A stretch of 64,000 bases of DNA from an uncultured beta proteobacterium (GTDB taxonomy: Bacteria > Pseudomonadota > Gammaproteobacteria > Burkholderiales > Rhodocyclaceae): assembly GCA_903886975.1 (NCBI GenBank), contig CAISOB010000026.1, positions 1 to 64,000 on the forward strand, in the 5' to 3' direction. Shown one piece after another: positions 17,350 through 26,710 of this stretch; the first letter of the stretch is position 1, and each line of letters starts with the position of its first letter. Below the pieces are notes generated by a model. It saw only the letters and a program-made list of their open reading frames with translations. It was not told the origin of the DNA and did not search any database. A program made the position numbers and the translations under genes.

Positions 17350-18276
17350 TCACGTTTCGAGCGCGCCGATCAGGCTCTTGACGTCGGCAACGCCGTTGGC
17401 GACGAGCCACGCCGCCATGTCCTCGGCGATTTTCTGCGCCGCGCCGGGGTTGATGAAGCTGGCGGTGCCGACCTGCACCGCGGTGGCGCCGGCAAGGATG
17501 AACTCGAGCGCGTCGGTGGCGTTCATGATTCCGCCGATGCCGACGATAGGTATCTTCACCGCCTTCGCGACCTGCCAGACCATGCGCAGGGCGATCGGCT
17601 TGATCGCCGGGCCGGAGAAACCGCCGGTGATATTGGCCAGCACCGGACGGCGCTTGTTCAAATCGATAGCCATGCCGACCAGGGTGTTGATCAAGGAGAG
17701 CGAATCGGCGCCGGCATCCTCGCAGGCGTGCGCCATGCCGACGATGTCGGTGACGTTCGGCGAGAGCTTGACGATCAGCGGTTTCTTGGTGACCGCGCGG
17801 CAGGCGGCGACGACGCTCGCCGCGCAGGCCGGGTCGGCGCCGAAAACGATGCCGCCCTGCTTGACGTTGGGGCAGGAGATGTTCATTTCGAGCCCGGCGA
17901 CTTCGGGAATCGCATCGAGGCGGCGGGCCATCTCGGCGTATTCGTCGACGGTATCGCCGAAGAAGTTGGCGATCGCCGGTGTGTTGACCTTGCGCAGGAA
18001 AGGCACTTTCCTGGCGATGAAGGCTTCGATGCCGACGTTCTGCAGGCCGATGGCATTGAGCATGCCGCCCGGCGTCTCGACGATGCGCGGCGTCGGGTTG
18101 CCGGCGCGCGGTCTGAGCGACAGGCCCTTGGTGATGAAGGCGCCGATCGACAGCAAATCGACGTAATCGACGAATTCCTCGCCGTAGCCGAAAGTCCCCG
18201 AAGCGGTCATCACCGGGTTGCGCAGGGCGATGCCGGCGAGATTGACGGACAGGTCTACTTTAAGATCGAGCTTCAT
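17350..18276 (-). CDS. pyrD: Dihydroorotate dehydrogenase B, catalytic subunit
   Basis: 308 residues from the ATG at 18276. FMN TIM-barrel enzyme of pyrimidine synthesis, oxidising dihydroorotate to orotate. ASGTFGYGEEF, the class 1 catalytic Cys in EMNISCPNVKQGG, VKLSPNVTDI and GIGGIMNATDALEF are all present. Cys rather than Ser as catalytic base, and pairing with PyrK, make it the NAD-linked class 1B enzyme and not the membrane class 2 enzyme usual in proteobacteria. Its ATG overlaps the pyrK stop by 4 nt. Confidence 0.95.
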   Translation of the reverse strand: MKLDLKVDLSVNLAGIALRNPVMTASGTFGYGEEFVDYVDLLSIGAFITKGLSLRPRAGNPTPRIVETPGGMLNAIGLQNVGIEAFIARKVPFLRKVNTPAIANFFGDTVDEYAEMARRLDAIPEVAGLEMNISCPNVKQGGIVFGADPACAASVVAACRAVTKKPLIVKLSPNVTDIVGMAHACEDAGADSLSLINTLVGMAIDLNKRRPVLANITGGFSGPAIKPIALRMVWQVAKAVKIPIVGIGGIMNATDALEFILAGATAVQVGTASFINPGAAQKIAEDMAAWLVANGVADVKSLIGALET

Positions 18277-19100
18277 GCGTGTGCTCCCCACAGCAGATCG
18301 GCGGCCTCGAACACCGGCCCTTCGGTGCACACGCAGCGAAAGTCCGGCGTCTCTTCCGAGTGTCCGCGCCCCGGCGCAACGCAGCCGAGACAGGCGCCCA
18401 CGCCGCAGGCCATATAGCCTTCGAGCGAGACCTGGCAGGGGATATTGCGTTCGGCGGCGATCTTGGCGACCGCGGCGAGCATGCCGTCCGGCCCGCAGGC
18501 GTAGAGCGTGGCGCGTCCCTTGAGCAGGTCGAGCCGGCGGTTCAGTGCCACGGTCACGAAGCCTTGTTCGCCCAGCGAACCGTCCTCGGTCGCCGTATAG
18601 CATTCGACGCCGAGGCGCTCGAACTCGGTGGTGCACAGGATGTCGTCGCGCGTCCTGCCGCCGGCGAAGAGGCGTACCGGCGAGCCTTGCGCGACGAGTT
18701 CGCGGGCCAGCAAATAAAGCGGTGCAAGGCCGATGCCGCCGCCGACGATCAGCTTTTCCTCATTGATGCTGCCGAGCCGAAAACCGCTGCCGAGCGGGCC
18801 GAGCATGTCGAGCAGGTCGGTCTCATGCAGCACCGAGAGCATCGCCGTTCCCTTGCCGACGACACGATAGAGCATCTCGAAAAAAGGCTGCGCCTGCGAA
18901 CCGCTTTGCGGCGGCTTGTGCACGCCGACGTCGAAAATCGCCAGCGGCCGGCGCAAGAGCGGATCGATCGCGGCGCTGACGCGCACCATCACGAACTGGC
19001 CGGCTCTAGCCGCCGAAAACTCCGGCGGCGCGGTCAGGCGCATGCGAAAGTAGCCGGGCGAAATTTCGACGTTGGAGAGAATCATTGAAGTGAATTGCAT
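18273..19100 (-). CDS. pyrK: Dihydroorotate dehydrogenase B, electron transfer subunit
   Basis: 275 residues. Passes electrons from PyrD to NAD+. It has an N-terminal FAD barrel (DPLLRRPLAIFDV), an NAD-binding part (LIVGGGIGLAPLYLLA, YACGPDGML), and the C-terminal 2Fe-2S cysteine cluster MACGVGACLGCVAPG with a last Cys in FRCVCTEGPVF. Translationally coupled to pyrD. It is preceded by DUF1841 and FIST genes, an unusual set of companions. Confidence 0.95.
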   Translation of the reverse strand: MQFTSMILSNVEISPGYFRMRLTAPPEFSAARAGQFVMVRVSAAIDPLLRRPLAIFDVGVHKPPQSGSQAQPFFEMLYRVVGKGTAMLSVLHETDLLDMLGPLGSGFRLGSINEEKLIVGGGIGLAPLYLLARELVAQGSPVRLFAGGRTRDDILCTTEFERLGVECYTATEDGSLGEQGFVTVALNRRLDLLKGRATLYACGPDGMLAAVAKIAAERNIPCQVSLEGYMACGVGACLGCVAPGRGHSEETPDFRCVCTEGPVFEAADLLWGAHA

Positions 19101-19116
19101 GCGGAATCCTTGGTCA

Positions 19117-19545
19117 TCAGCGGGCCAACGCCCGCCTTACGCATTCGAGATACTGTTCGGCATCCATCGTACCGCCCTCCTGCTGGGCGCGCCAGAGCGT
19201 TTCCCCGAGGCACTCGAGAATCGCGTGTTCGGCTTCGTGCACCTCGAGGCGCCGGCGCAGCGCCTGGTACGCGGCACGAATTCCGGCCGGCCGATCGACG
19301 CTGATCTGGTCGGCGATCGCCAGGTGCAATGACAGATGCAGAAAGGGATTCATCTGCCCGCCTTCGGGAGTGAAATCCTGCTCGACGGCGGCGTCGGGAT
19401 TTTCGAGCAGGGCATGATATTCCGGATGCTGTGCGATGAGGTCGGCGGCGGTGACTTCGGCGCCTTCGAGCGGCAGACGCTCGCGGTGCTTGCGCCAGGC
19501 TTCGCAGAAGAAGCGGCGAACCTGCTCACGCGATGGGTTGAACAT
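19117..19545 (-). CDS. DUF1841 family protein
   Basis: 142 residues from the ATG at 19545 (MFNPSREQVRRFFCEAWRKH). The family is common in beta- and gammaproteobacteria, about 140 residues, and of unknown function. The conserved NPFLHLSLHLAIADQISVDR is present. The N-terminus overlaps the end of the FIST gene by 20 nt and pyrK follows 16 bp later, so all four genes form one operon. Confidence 0.88.
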   Translation of the reverse strand: MFNPSREQVRRFFCEAWRKHRERLPLEGAEVTAADLIAQHPEYHALLENPDAAVEQDFTPEGGQMNPFLHLSLHLAIADQISVDRPAGIRAAYQALRRRLEVHEAEHAILECLGETLWRAQQEGGTMDAEQYLECVRRALAR

Positions 19546-20650
19546 TGCTTCCCTTCGGGCTAAGCAGCGCCGTGACAACGGCATTTTGCAGCTGGCGGTT
19601 GCGCATCGCCGCGCCCGCTTGCGCCGCAGCGATCTGCCCGGTTCCGTAGCTGCCAAGCAGCGGCAGACCAGGGAATCGTTCGTGCAGAACGGCGAGGTCG
19701 CGGTCTTCGCCGCCATAAAAATAAGGGCCGCGGCCGATGCATGAAAACACCAGCGCGCAGGCCGGATGATCAACGTGTTCCCCCAGCCGTCTTATGGCTT
19801 GCCGCATGTCGGCTTCGGCGCTCGCCGGTTGCCGGATGGCCCAGGTCAGACGCTGGCCGGCAACGACACGCTCGGCCAGGGTTAGCGAGTTATCCGCGTT
19901 GAGCGCGATGATCGCCACGGCGCGACAGCGGCCTTCGGCCAGCGCTCGCTCGGCGTCGCCCGCGCCTTCGATCAGTACGGCGGCGAGGTGATGCAGTTGC
20001 TGCGCCATATGCTCGCGGATTTCGCTCGGCAGGGCTCGGTTCAGGCTCTTGAGAGCAGCCTGGCCGCCGAGGCGTTCGAGATCGTAACCGTTGCTCGCGT
20101 CGACGGTTTGCGTTTCAGCGAGCAGTTGCAGGCCGCTCGACACGGCGAAGTCCACCCGCGCGCCGAGGATCTGCAGGCTGCAGCGCGGTGGCGAGGTCAG
20201 GCGGCTCTGTTGCCAGACGACGGCCTCGGTATCGACCGCGCCGCCGGCAAAGCTGCCGCCGAAGCTGCCGCCAAAACGCGTCCCGGATTCTTCCCACTCG
20301 GGCGGAAAGCATGCGCCCGAGTAACTCAGGATGGGCGCGTCGCCAGCCACGCTGTGCGTCAGCGAGAGGCTGTCGCCGAAAACCATGACCGCCGCCGCAG
20401 GGCGGTCGACCGCCCAGCCCGTTTCATTGAATACGCCCGAGACGATGGCGCCGGCAACCTGAGTGCACTGCGCCGCGCGCGCCGCCGCAGTGACCACCTG
20501 CTGGGCGTGGCGGGCGAACTCCGGGGTCAGGAAGAGCAGAATGCCATTGGCCTGGGCCAGCCTGGCTTTGGCGAGCGCTTCCCCGACCGCCGCTTCGGCA
20601 ATCTGCGGCAGCGGGTCGTTGCCTGAAACAAGCGCGGTGGCGACGGTCAT
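19526..20650 (-). CDS. FIST domain signal-transduction protein
   Basis: 374 residues, with an N-terminal FIST domain (about 25-220) and a FIST_C domain (about 230-350) with CIGRGPYFYGGEDRDLAVL and LLGSYGTGQIA. FIST proteins are soluble sensors thought to bind small ligands such as amino acids, often near chemotaxis genes. A glycine-rich insertion FGGSFGGSFAGG lies near residue 130. It heads the operon FIST-DUF1841-pyrK-pyrD; ligand unknown. Confidence 0.85.
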   Translation of the reverse strand: MTVATALVSGNDPLPQIAEAAVGEALAKARLAQANGILLFLTPEFARHAQQVVTAAARAAQCTQVAGAIVSGVFNETGWAVDRPAAAVMVFGDSLSLTHSVAGDAPILSYSGACFPPEWEESGTRFGGSFGGSFAGGAVDTEAVVWQQSRLTSPPRCSLQILGARVDFAVSSGLQLLAETQTVDASNGYDLERLGGQAALKSLNRALPSEIREHMAQQLHHLAAVLIEGAGDAERALAEGRCRAVAIIALNADNSLTLAERVVAGQRLTWAIRQPASAEADMRQAIRRLGEHVDHPACALVFSCIGRGPYFYGGEDRDLAVLHERFPGLPLLGSYGTGQIAAAQAGAAMRNRQLQNAVVTALLSPKGSNVQPIA

Positions 20651-20764
20651 TGGCGTTTCGACTTGTTCTTAGAAGGTGGTTGAAGCAAAACGGCCACAGT
20701 GAAGCTTGGAAATACCGGCTCAATTATCCCCGCAGAGGATATCGTCATGGCGTCTTGGCCAATT

Positions 20765-21415
20765 TCATTTCTTTGCTTCGTAAAGTTCTGTCTTGTCCTT
20801 ATATTCGCACAGGTCGGCAATGATGCAGCGCCAGCATTCCGGCCTGCGCGCCTTGCACACGTGGCGGCCGTGCAGGATCAACCAGTGGTGGGCGTTGTGC
20901 TGGTATTCATCCGGTATGGATTTTACCAGCTTGCGCTCGACGGCGAGGACCGTCTTGCCGGTGGCCAGCCGCGTCCGGTTGGCGACGCGGAAGATGTGCG
21001 TATCGACGGCGATCGTCGCTTCGCCGAAAGCCGTGTTGAGGACGACGTTGGCCGTCTTGCGGCCGACGCCGGGCAGCGCTTCGAGCGCTTCCCGTTCGCG
21101 CGGCACCTCGCCGCCATGCTTTTCGATGAGTTCCCGGCAGGTGGCGATCACGTTCTTCGCTTTGCCCTGGTGCAGGCCGATGCGGTTGATATAGGCGGTG
21201 AGACCGGCGACGCCGAGCGCGAGCATCGCGTGCGGCGTCGGCGCATCGGCGAAGAGCGTTTTCGTTGCGAGGTTGACGCTCTTGTCGGTGGCTTGCGCCG
21301 ACAGGATGACCGCGACCAGCAACTGGAAAGTGCTGGCGTATTCAAGCTCGGTGGTCGGCGCCGGATTGGCCGTGCGCAGTCTGGCGAAGATTTCGGCGCG
21401 CTTCCCTTTATTCAT
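20765..21415 (-). CDS. nth: Endonuclease III
   Basis: 216 residues, the standard length. DNA glycosylase/AP lyase for oxidised pyrimidines. The helix-hairpin-helix is LPGVGRKTANVVL (with the catalytic Lys), the catalytic Asp is in IAVDTHIFRV, and the 4Fe-4S loop is C-X6-C-X2-C-X5-C in CKARRPECWRCIIADLC. It follows rsxE by 6 bp, the same rsx-nth linkage as in E. coli. Confidence 0.97.
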   Translation of the reverse strand: MNKGKRAEIFARLRTANPAPTTELEYASTFQLLVAVILSAQATDKSVNLATKTLFADAPTPHAMLALGVAGLTAYINRIGLHQGKAKNVIATCRELIEKHGGEVPREREALEALPGVGRKTANVVLNTAFGEATIAVDTHIFRVANRTRLATGKTVLAVERKLVKSIPDEYQHNAHHWLILHGRHVCKARRPECWRCIIADLCEYKDKTELYEAKK

Positions 21416-21421
21416 CGCGCT

Positions 21422-22111
21422 TTAATGGCAGCCGCCCGCCGAGGTCGGTGCCGGCATTGGCAGTTGCGCACGCGCGGCGCGCGTCGCCTCGATCCAGTTC
21501 CTGGCCGCGACCATGAAAGCGAGAACGATGAACGCGCCGGGCGGCAGGATGGCAACGAGCAGGCCCGGATAATTCTCGGGCAGAAGCTGCAGCGCATGCA
21601 GCGAAGGGATCACGGCGTCGATACCGGAGAACAGCGTGCCGGCGCCGATCAATTCGCGCAGCCCGCCGAGCATGCCGAGCGTCCACAGCATGCCGACGCC
21701 CATGAAAGCGCCGTCGAGCAGGGACTGGATGGCGTCCTTCTTGGCGGCGAAAGCCTCGATGCGGGCGAGCACCAGACAGTTGGTGATGATCAGCGGGATG
21801 AAAATGCCGAGGATCTTGTGCATGTCGGGCAGGTAAGCGGCCATCACCAGGTCGACGACGGTGACAAGGGCCGCGGCGATCATGATGAATACCGGGATGC
21901 GGATTTCGTGCGGAATGAAGTTGCGCAGGCAGGAGACGACAAAACCGGAGAGGCTCATGACGAAGATCGTCGCCAGCGACAGCATCGCGCCATTGACCAG
22001 GCTCGTGGTGATCGCCAGCGTCGGGCACATGCCGAGCATCTGCACGAGGCTCGAGTTCTGCTTCCAGGCGCCGTTGGCAAAAATGTCGCGGGTTTCAGTC
22101 CAGTTGATCAT
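21422..22111 (-). CDS. rsxE: Rsx/Rnf electron transport complex subunit E
   Basis: 229 residues, six or so membrane helices with the family motifs NSSLVQMLGMCPTLA and IPLIITNCLVLARIEAFA. Integral subunit of the Rnf complex, which couples ferredoxin/NADH electron flow to ion gradient or supplies electrons to reduce SoxR and nitrogenase. The start overlaps the rsxG stop by 4 nt. Confidence 0.95.
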   Translation of the reverse strand: MINWTETRDIFANGAWKQNSSLVQMLGMCPTLAITTSLVNGAMLSLATIFVMSLSGFVVSCLRNFIPHEIRIPVFIMIAAALVTVVDLVMAAYLPDMHKILGIFIPLIITNCLVLARIEAFAAKKDAIQSLLDGAFMGVGMLWTLGMLGGLRELIGAGTLFSGIDAVIPSLHALQLLPENYPGLLVAILPPGAFIVLAFMVAARNWIEATRAARAQLPMPAPTSAGGCH

Positions 22112-22770
22112 GGTTGGCCTCGCTTGGCGTAAAGTTCGTCGCGATGCTGGTCTACGTATTCGAGCGCTTTATGGACGGCCTTGATCACCGCGCGCGGGCT
22201 GATCGTCGCCCCGGCGACCGAATCGAACTGGCCGCCGTCCTTCTTCACTTTCCAGTCGCGCGCGGCGAGCTTCGCGAGCGATTTGCCGTCGAATTGCGCG
22301 ATCCACGGATGCGCCTTGTTCTTGTCCTTGGCCGGGTCGATGTAGTCGCCAAGTCCCGGCGTTTCCTTGTGTTCGGTCACGCGCACGCCGCTTAAAGTTC
22401 CGTCGGCGCGCGCCCCGACCAGCAGGCGAATCTTGCCGCTGTAGCCGTCGTTGGCCACCGCTTCGATGACCAGCGCGGCCGGCCGGCCGCCTTGGCGCGC
22501 GCGATAGACGGTCGAGCTCTCGTCAAGGCCGAGCGCCGGCGTCGGCGGCAAGGTCAGGGTGTCATTCAAGAGGTCGTTGTCGTAGCTGCCGGGCGGCAGG
22601 ACCTCGCCGATGGTGTTCATTTTCTTGAGCACCGCCGAGGCGTCGATCGCCGGCTTGGTGAGCAGGTAGACGCCGGCGAGAACTGCCGTGAAGCCGATGG
22701 TGAACAGAAAAAGAATGATCGCCGTGCGCGTCGCCATCTTGGTCGCGCTGAAGGGCTTGACCTTGGTCAT
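22108..22770 (-). CDS. rsxG: Rsx/Rnf electron transport complex subunit G
   Basis: 220 residues from the ATG at 22770. One N-terminal membrane anchor (TAIILFLFTIGFTAVLAGVY) and a periplasmic FMN-binding domain. The FMN-threonine motif reads SVAGATISPRAV, where GAT carries the covalently flavinylated Thr. HKETPGLGDYID is the other conserved stretch. Coupled to rsxD upstream. Confidence 0.94.
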   Translation of the reverse strand: MTKVKPFSATKMATRTAIILFLFTIGFTAVLAGVYLLTKPAIDASAVLKKMNTIGEVLPPGSYDNDLLNDTLTLPPTPALGLDESSTVYRARQGGRPAALVIEAVANDGYSGKIRLLVGARADGTLSGVRVTEHKETPGLGDYIDPAKDKNKAHPWIAQFDGKSLAKLAARDWKVKKDGGQFDSVAGATISPRAVIKAVHKALEYVDQHRDELYAKRGQP

Positions 22771-23786
22771 TTGCCGTCCTTCATGCCGAAGATCGGCGGC
22801 TGGGTGTACAGGTCGATCAGCGGCACGCAGAGGTTGAGCAGCAGCACGGCGAAAGCCACGCCATCCGGATAGCCGCCGAAGACGCGGATCAGATAGGCGA
22901 TTACGCCGGCCGCGAGGCCGAAGATCAGCTTGCCGCGCGGCGTCGTGCATCCGGACACCGGGTCGGTGACGATGAAGAAAGCGCCGAGCATCGATGCGCC
23001 CGAGAACAGGTGGAAGAGGGGGCTGGCGAATTGGCCCGGATTCCATAGCCACAGTCCGCCCGAAACGAGGACGATGCCGGCGATGAAGCTCATCGGCAAT
23101 TGCCAGCCGATGACCTTGCGCTGCCACAGCCACAAGCCGCCGACCAGATACGCTGCCGAAACCCACTCCCAGCCGCGTCCGGCGACGCGCCCGAAGGTGC
23201 TGGCGTCGCTCAGCACGGCGGCCACGGTCGCCTGGCCTTCGCCGAGCTTGAGCGCGGTCTTCATCGCATCGAGCGGCGTCGCGCTGCTCATCGCGTCGAG
23301 CAGCGGGCCATGGCCGAAGATCAGCGCGAGCTGGTCGGCAAAGCCGGTCTTGAGGCCCACCGGCGGCCACTGCGACATCAGCGCCGGGAAGGAGACGATG
23401 CAGATGGCGAAGGCGACCATCGCCGGGTTGAACGGGTTCTGGCCGAGCCCGCCGTAGAGGTGCTTGGCGATGACGATGGCGAACAGGCAGCCGACGACGA
23501 TCAGCCACCACGGGCCGAGCGGCGGGAAAGACAGCGCGATCAGCCAGGCCGTGACAATCGCGCTGCCGTCGCCGAGAAAGAGCGCCAACGGTTTCTTCAG
23601 CACTTTGAGCATCGCGGCTTCGGCGAGCAGGCAGACGAGCGTGGCCAGGCCGATTTGCACGAGGATCGCCGGACCGATCAGCCAGACGTAGACGGCGATT
23701 CCCGGCAACAGCGCGACGAGGACCCGCAGCATCACGCGCTGCACGCTGATGTTCTGGGACAGATAAGGCGGGGTGGTGAAGTTCAT
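22767..23786 (-). CDS. rsxD: Rsx/Rnf electron transport complex subunit D
   Basis: 339 residues, multi-spanning. LGQNPFNPAMVAFA and the covalent FMN site SSATPLDAMKT are typical, as is DPVSGCTTPRGKLIFG and the end GGYPDGVAFAVLLLNL. Start and stop overlap neighbouring rsxC and rsxG genes by 4 nt each. Confidence 0.95.
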   Translation of the reverse strand: MNFTTPPYLSQNISVQRVMLRVLVALLPGIAVYVWLIGPAILVQIGLATLVCLLAEAAMLKVLKKPLALFLGDGSAIVTAWLIALSFPPLGPWWLIVVGCLFAIVIAKHLYGGLGQNPFNPAMVAFAICIVSFPALMSQWPPVGLKTGFADQLALIFGHGPLLDAMSSATPLDAMKTALKLGEGQATVAAVLSDASTFGRVAGRGWEWVSAAYLVGGLWLWQRKVIGWQLPMSFIAGIVLVSGGLWLWNPGQFASPLFHLFSGASMLGAFFIVTDPVSGCTTPRGKLIFGLAAGVIAYLIRVFGGYPDGVAFAVLLLNLCVPLIDLYTQPPIFGMKDGK

Positions 23787-25360
23787 GGCTTTGCGCCGTC
23801 GCTGTCAGTGGCCGCAACGCTTTCGCGCTGCACTCGCGCGCGTTCGATGGCCGCGGCGATCAGTGCTTTCTTCGCCGCGTCAGCGTCGGCGGCCGGCGCG
23901 TCAGAAGGTGCGGCTTCCGGCTTCTTCTCGGCGGCTTTGGCGGCGGCCGCTTTGGCCAGGCGCTCGGCTTTCTCGGCCGCTTCGCGCGCCTCGCGCTCGT
24001 TGCGCAATTCGTAGCGCGCTTTGGCCGCCTCGGACATGCTCTTCTCGCGTTCGCGCGACCAGATCTCGCTCTTGGCGAAGCGGAAATACTGCACGAGCGG
24101 AATGCGCGACGGGCAGACGTAGCTGCAGCAGCCGCATTCGATGCAGTCGAAGATGTTGTATTCCTGCGTCTTGCCGAAATTGCGCGCACGGGAGAACCAG
24201 TACATCTCGAAGGGCTGCAGCTCGTGCGGGCAGACTTCGGCACAGGCGCCGCAGCGGATGCACGGCATTTCCGGCGGCAGCGGCGGGAACAGCGCCTGCG
24301 AGCCGGCGATGATGCAGTTGCTCGCCTTGACGATCGGCGCATCGAGGCTGGGCATTTCAAAACCCATCATCGGGCCGCCCATCAGGTAAGCGTTGGTGTC
24401 GGCCTTGGGTTTTCCGAGGGCGACGAAATCCTTGAGTTGCGTGCCGAGCAGAACTTCCCAGTTGCGCGGTTCCTCGACGTTGCCGGTCAGTGTGACGATG
24501 CGCGAGAGCACCGGCTCGCCGTGGGCGATCGCACGCCAGGCGGTGTAGGCGGTGGCGACGTTGAAACATTGCACGCCCATTTCCGGCGAGCGTTTGGCTG
24601 CCGGCACTTCCTTGCCGGTGAGCACGCGGATCAGCTGCTTGGCGCCGCCCGCCGGGTAGCGCGTCGGCACCGCAATGACCGAAAAATTCTCGCCGCAGGC
24701 TTCGACGGCTTCGCGCATCGCCGCGACGGCTTGCGGCTTGTTGTCCTCGATGCCGATCAGCACGCGCTGCGGTCCGAGCAGGTCGCGGAAAATTCCCGCG
24801 CCGTGCACGATGTCCTCGGCACGCTCGCGCATCAGCAGGTCATCGCAGGTCATGAACGGTTCGCATTCGCCGCCGTTGATCACCAGGTCTTCCATCGGCA
24901 CCGATTTGGCGGCGGAGAGCTTGGCGTGGCTCGGGAAAACCGCGCCGCCGAGGCCGACCACGCCGGCGTCGCGCAGGTATTCGCGCACCTGCTCCGACGT
25001 CAGCGCGGCATAATCGACCGGCCTGCGTTCCATCCATTCGTCATCGCCGTCGGCGGCGATGACCACGGACAGCGTCGGCAGACCGGAGGGGTGGGCGGCG
25101 ACGCGTTCCTCGACAGCGATGACGGTACCCGAGGTCGGCGCATGCACGGCCGCCGAGATCCACTTGTCGGCCTCGCCGATGCGCTGTCCCTTGAGCACGC
25201 GATCGCCGGCCTTGACCAGCGGATTGGGCACGCCGCCGATGCTCTGATGCAGCGGCACGACGAGCAGCGCCGGCACCGGCGCCAGGCCGATCGGCGTTTG
25301 CAGCGAAGGCGTTTTTTGCGGGTCGGGCTTGACCCCGCCCTTGAACTTGAAGAGTTGCAT
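23783..25360 (-). CDS. rsxC: Rsx/Rnf electron transport complex subunit C
   Basis: 525 residues. NADH/FMN domain (VINGGECEPFMTCDD) and two 4Fe-4S motifs, CIRCGACAEVCP and CIECGCCSYVCPS. The C-terminal tail (after about residue 445) is Ala/Glu/Lys-rich, as in other RsxC proteins, though shorter than in E. coli. Peripheral cytoplasmic entry subunit for electrons. Coupled to rsxD. Confidence 0.96.
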   Translation of the reverse strand: MQLFKFKGGVKPDPQKTPSLQTPIGLAPVPALLVVPLHQSIGGVPNPLVKAGDRVLKGQRIGEADKWISAAVHAPTSGTVIAVEERVAAHPSGLPTLSVVIAADGDDEWMERRPVDYAALTSEQVREYLRDAGVVGLGGAVFPSHAKLSAAKSVPMEDLVINGGECEPFMTCDDLLMRERAEDIVHGAGIFRDLLGPQRVLIGIEDNKPQAVAAMREAVEACGENFSVIAVPTRYPAGGAKQLIRVLTGKEVPAAKRSPEMGVQCFNVATAYTAWRAIAHGEPVLSRIVTLTGNVEEPRNWEVLLGTQLKDFVALGKPKADTNAYLMGGPMMGFEMPSLDAPIVKASNCIIAGSQALFPPLPPEMPCIRCGACAEVCPHELQPFEMYWFSRARNFGKTQEYNIFDCIECGCCSYVCPSRIPLVQYFRFAKSEIWSREREKSMSEAAKARYELRNEREAREAAEKAERLAKAAAAKAAEKKPEAAPSDAPAADADAAKKALIAAAIERARVQRESVAATDSDGAKP

Positions 25361-25385
25361 TCTCAGGCCCGGATATTCTTATTGT

Positions 25386-25928
25386 TCATGCCACTCTTTT
25401 CAGTTCGACGACCGGATATTTCCACTTCCAGCGGTCGATGTTCTCGGTGATGACTTCCATGCGGATGCATTCGACCGGGCAGGGCTTGACGCACAATTCG
25501 CAGCCGGTGCACAGCGCGGCGACGATGGTGTGCATCTGCTTGGCGGCGCCGACGATGGCGTCGACCGGGCAGGCCTGGATGCACAGCGTGCAGCCGATGC
25601 AGGTCTGCTCGTCGATGAGCGCGAGCTGCTTGGGCTTTTCTTCGGCGTCGAGGGGTTTCACTTCGCGCCCGAGCAGGTCGGCGAGCCGGCGCACGCCTTC
25701 CTGACCGCCGGGCGGACACAGATTGATCTCGGCCTCGCCGCCGGAGATGGCCACCGCGTAAGGGTGGCAGCCCGGATAGCCGCACTGCCCGCACTGGGTT
25801 TGCGGCAGGATGCTTTCGATCCGTTCGACGAGCGGATCGCCCTCGACCTTGAACTTGATCGAGGCCCAGCCGAGCGCTGCGCCGAGAATGACGGCGCCGA
25901 GCGCCATGATCAGGATGGCGGTCAGCAT
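25386..25928 (-). CDS. rsxB: Rsx/Rnf electron transport complex subunit B
   Basis: 180 residues. N-terminal membrane helix, the four-Cys Fe-S motif [13 protein letters not shown] plus a later Cys, and two ferredoxin motifs [12 protein letters not shown] and [12 protein letters not shown]. Connects RsxC to the membrane core. Its ATG shares a base with the rsxA stop region at 25928; a 25-bp gap precedes rsxC. Confidence 0.96.
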   Translation of the reverse strand: MLTAILIMALGAVILGAALGWASIKFKVEGDPLVERIESILPQTQCGQCGYPGCHPYAVAISGGEAEINLCPPGGQEGVRRLADLLGREVKPLDAEEKPKQLALIDEQTCIGCTLCIQACPVDAIVGAAKQMHTIVAALCTGCELCVKPCPVECIRMEVITENIDRWKWKYPVVELKRVA

Positions 25929-26512
25929 TATTGGTACTTGTCGAGGCCGGCGAAGCCCATGAACGCGAGGCTCATCAGACCGCCGGTGACGAGCGCGATG
26001 GCGGTTCCCTTGAAATGCACGGGAACATCGGCGCCTTCGATGCGCTCGCGGATCCCGGCAAAGAGGATGAGGGCCAGCGAGAAACCGATCGAACTGCCGA
26101 ACCCGAAGAGCAGCGATTCAATGAAATCGTATTTGATGCCGAGCGCCAGCAGGGGGACGCCAAGCACCGCGCAGTTGGTGGTGATCAGCGGCAGATAAAT
26201 ACCAAGCACTTGATAGAGCAATGGGCTCGTCTTCTTGATGATCAGCTCGGTCAGCTGGACGACCGCGGCGATGGTGACGATGAACGAAATGGTGCGCAGG
26301 TAGCCCAGGCCAAAGGGCTGCAGCAGGTAGATGTCGATGACGTAGCTGGCGCCAGTGCCGACAGTCAGCACGAAGGTCGTTGCGGCGCCCATGCCGAACG
26401 CCGTTTCCAGTTTCTTGGAGACGCCCATGAAAGGACAGAGACCGAGTATTCTCACCAACACGACGTTGTTGACGAGGACAGCGCCGACGAGGATGAACAG
26501 ATAGTGGGTCAT
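25928..26512 (-). CDS. rsxA: Rsx/Rnf electron transport complex subunit A
   Basis: 194 residues, six membrane helices. [20 protein letters not shown] carries the conserved Cys of RsxA, and [15 protein letters not shown] the second. First gene of rsxABCDGE-nth; its promoter must lie in the short 26513-26633 stretch upstream. Confidence 0.96.
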   Translation of the reverse strand: MTHYLFILVGAVLVNNVVLVRILGLCPFMGVSKKLETAFGMGAATTFVLTVGTGASYVIDIYLLQPFGLGYLRTISFIVTIAAVVQLTELIIKKTSPLLYQVLGIYLPLITTNCAVLGVPLLALGIKYDFIESLLFGFGSSIGFSLALILFAGIRERIEGADVPVHFKGTAIALVTGGLMSLAFMGFAGLDKYQ

Positions 26513-26633
26513 GTTTGCGAGAACAGCAGGGCGGGGCAGGGCCGCACAGCCTCGGAATTATCCCCTGTTGGGCGCTTTCGTTCAACCCTGTCGATCGTAA
26601 CGGTATGCGCGGCGTGCTGATCAAACCCTACGC

Positions 26634-26702
26634 CGTCATTCCGGCGAAAGCCGGGATGCAGTACGGTGCTCCAACTGGACACCGGCTTTCGCCGGTGTGA
26701 CG
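26634..26702. repeat. Paired-hairpin extragenic repeat, copy A
   Basis: The first hairpin is ATTCCGGCGAAAGCCGGGAT (26638-26657) and the second ACACCGGCTTTCGCCGGTGT (26679-26698), flanked by CGTC and GACG. It lies 8 bp past the corA stop (26711, minus strand). Four more copies occur at 34417, 50199, 53250 and 57455. Confidence 0.8.
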
Positions 26703-26710
26703 GCCTATTC

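Noticed and set aside
20699..22132. Long plus-strand open frame (477 codons)
   Set aside because: Antisense shadow of nth and rsxE; charged, repetitive composition typical of GC-rich complement frames.
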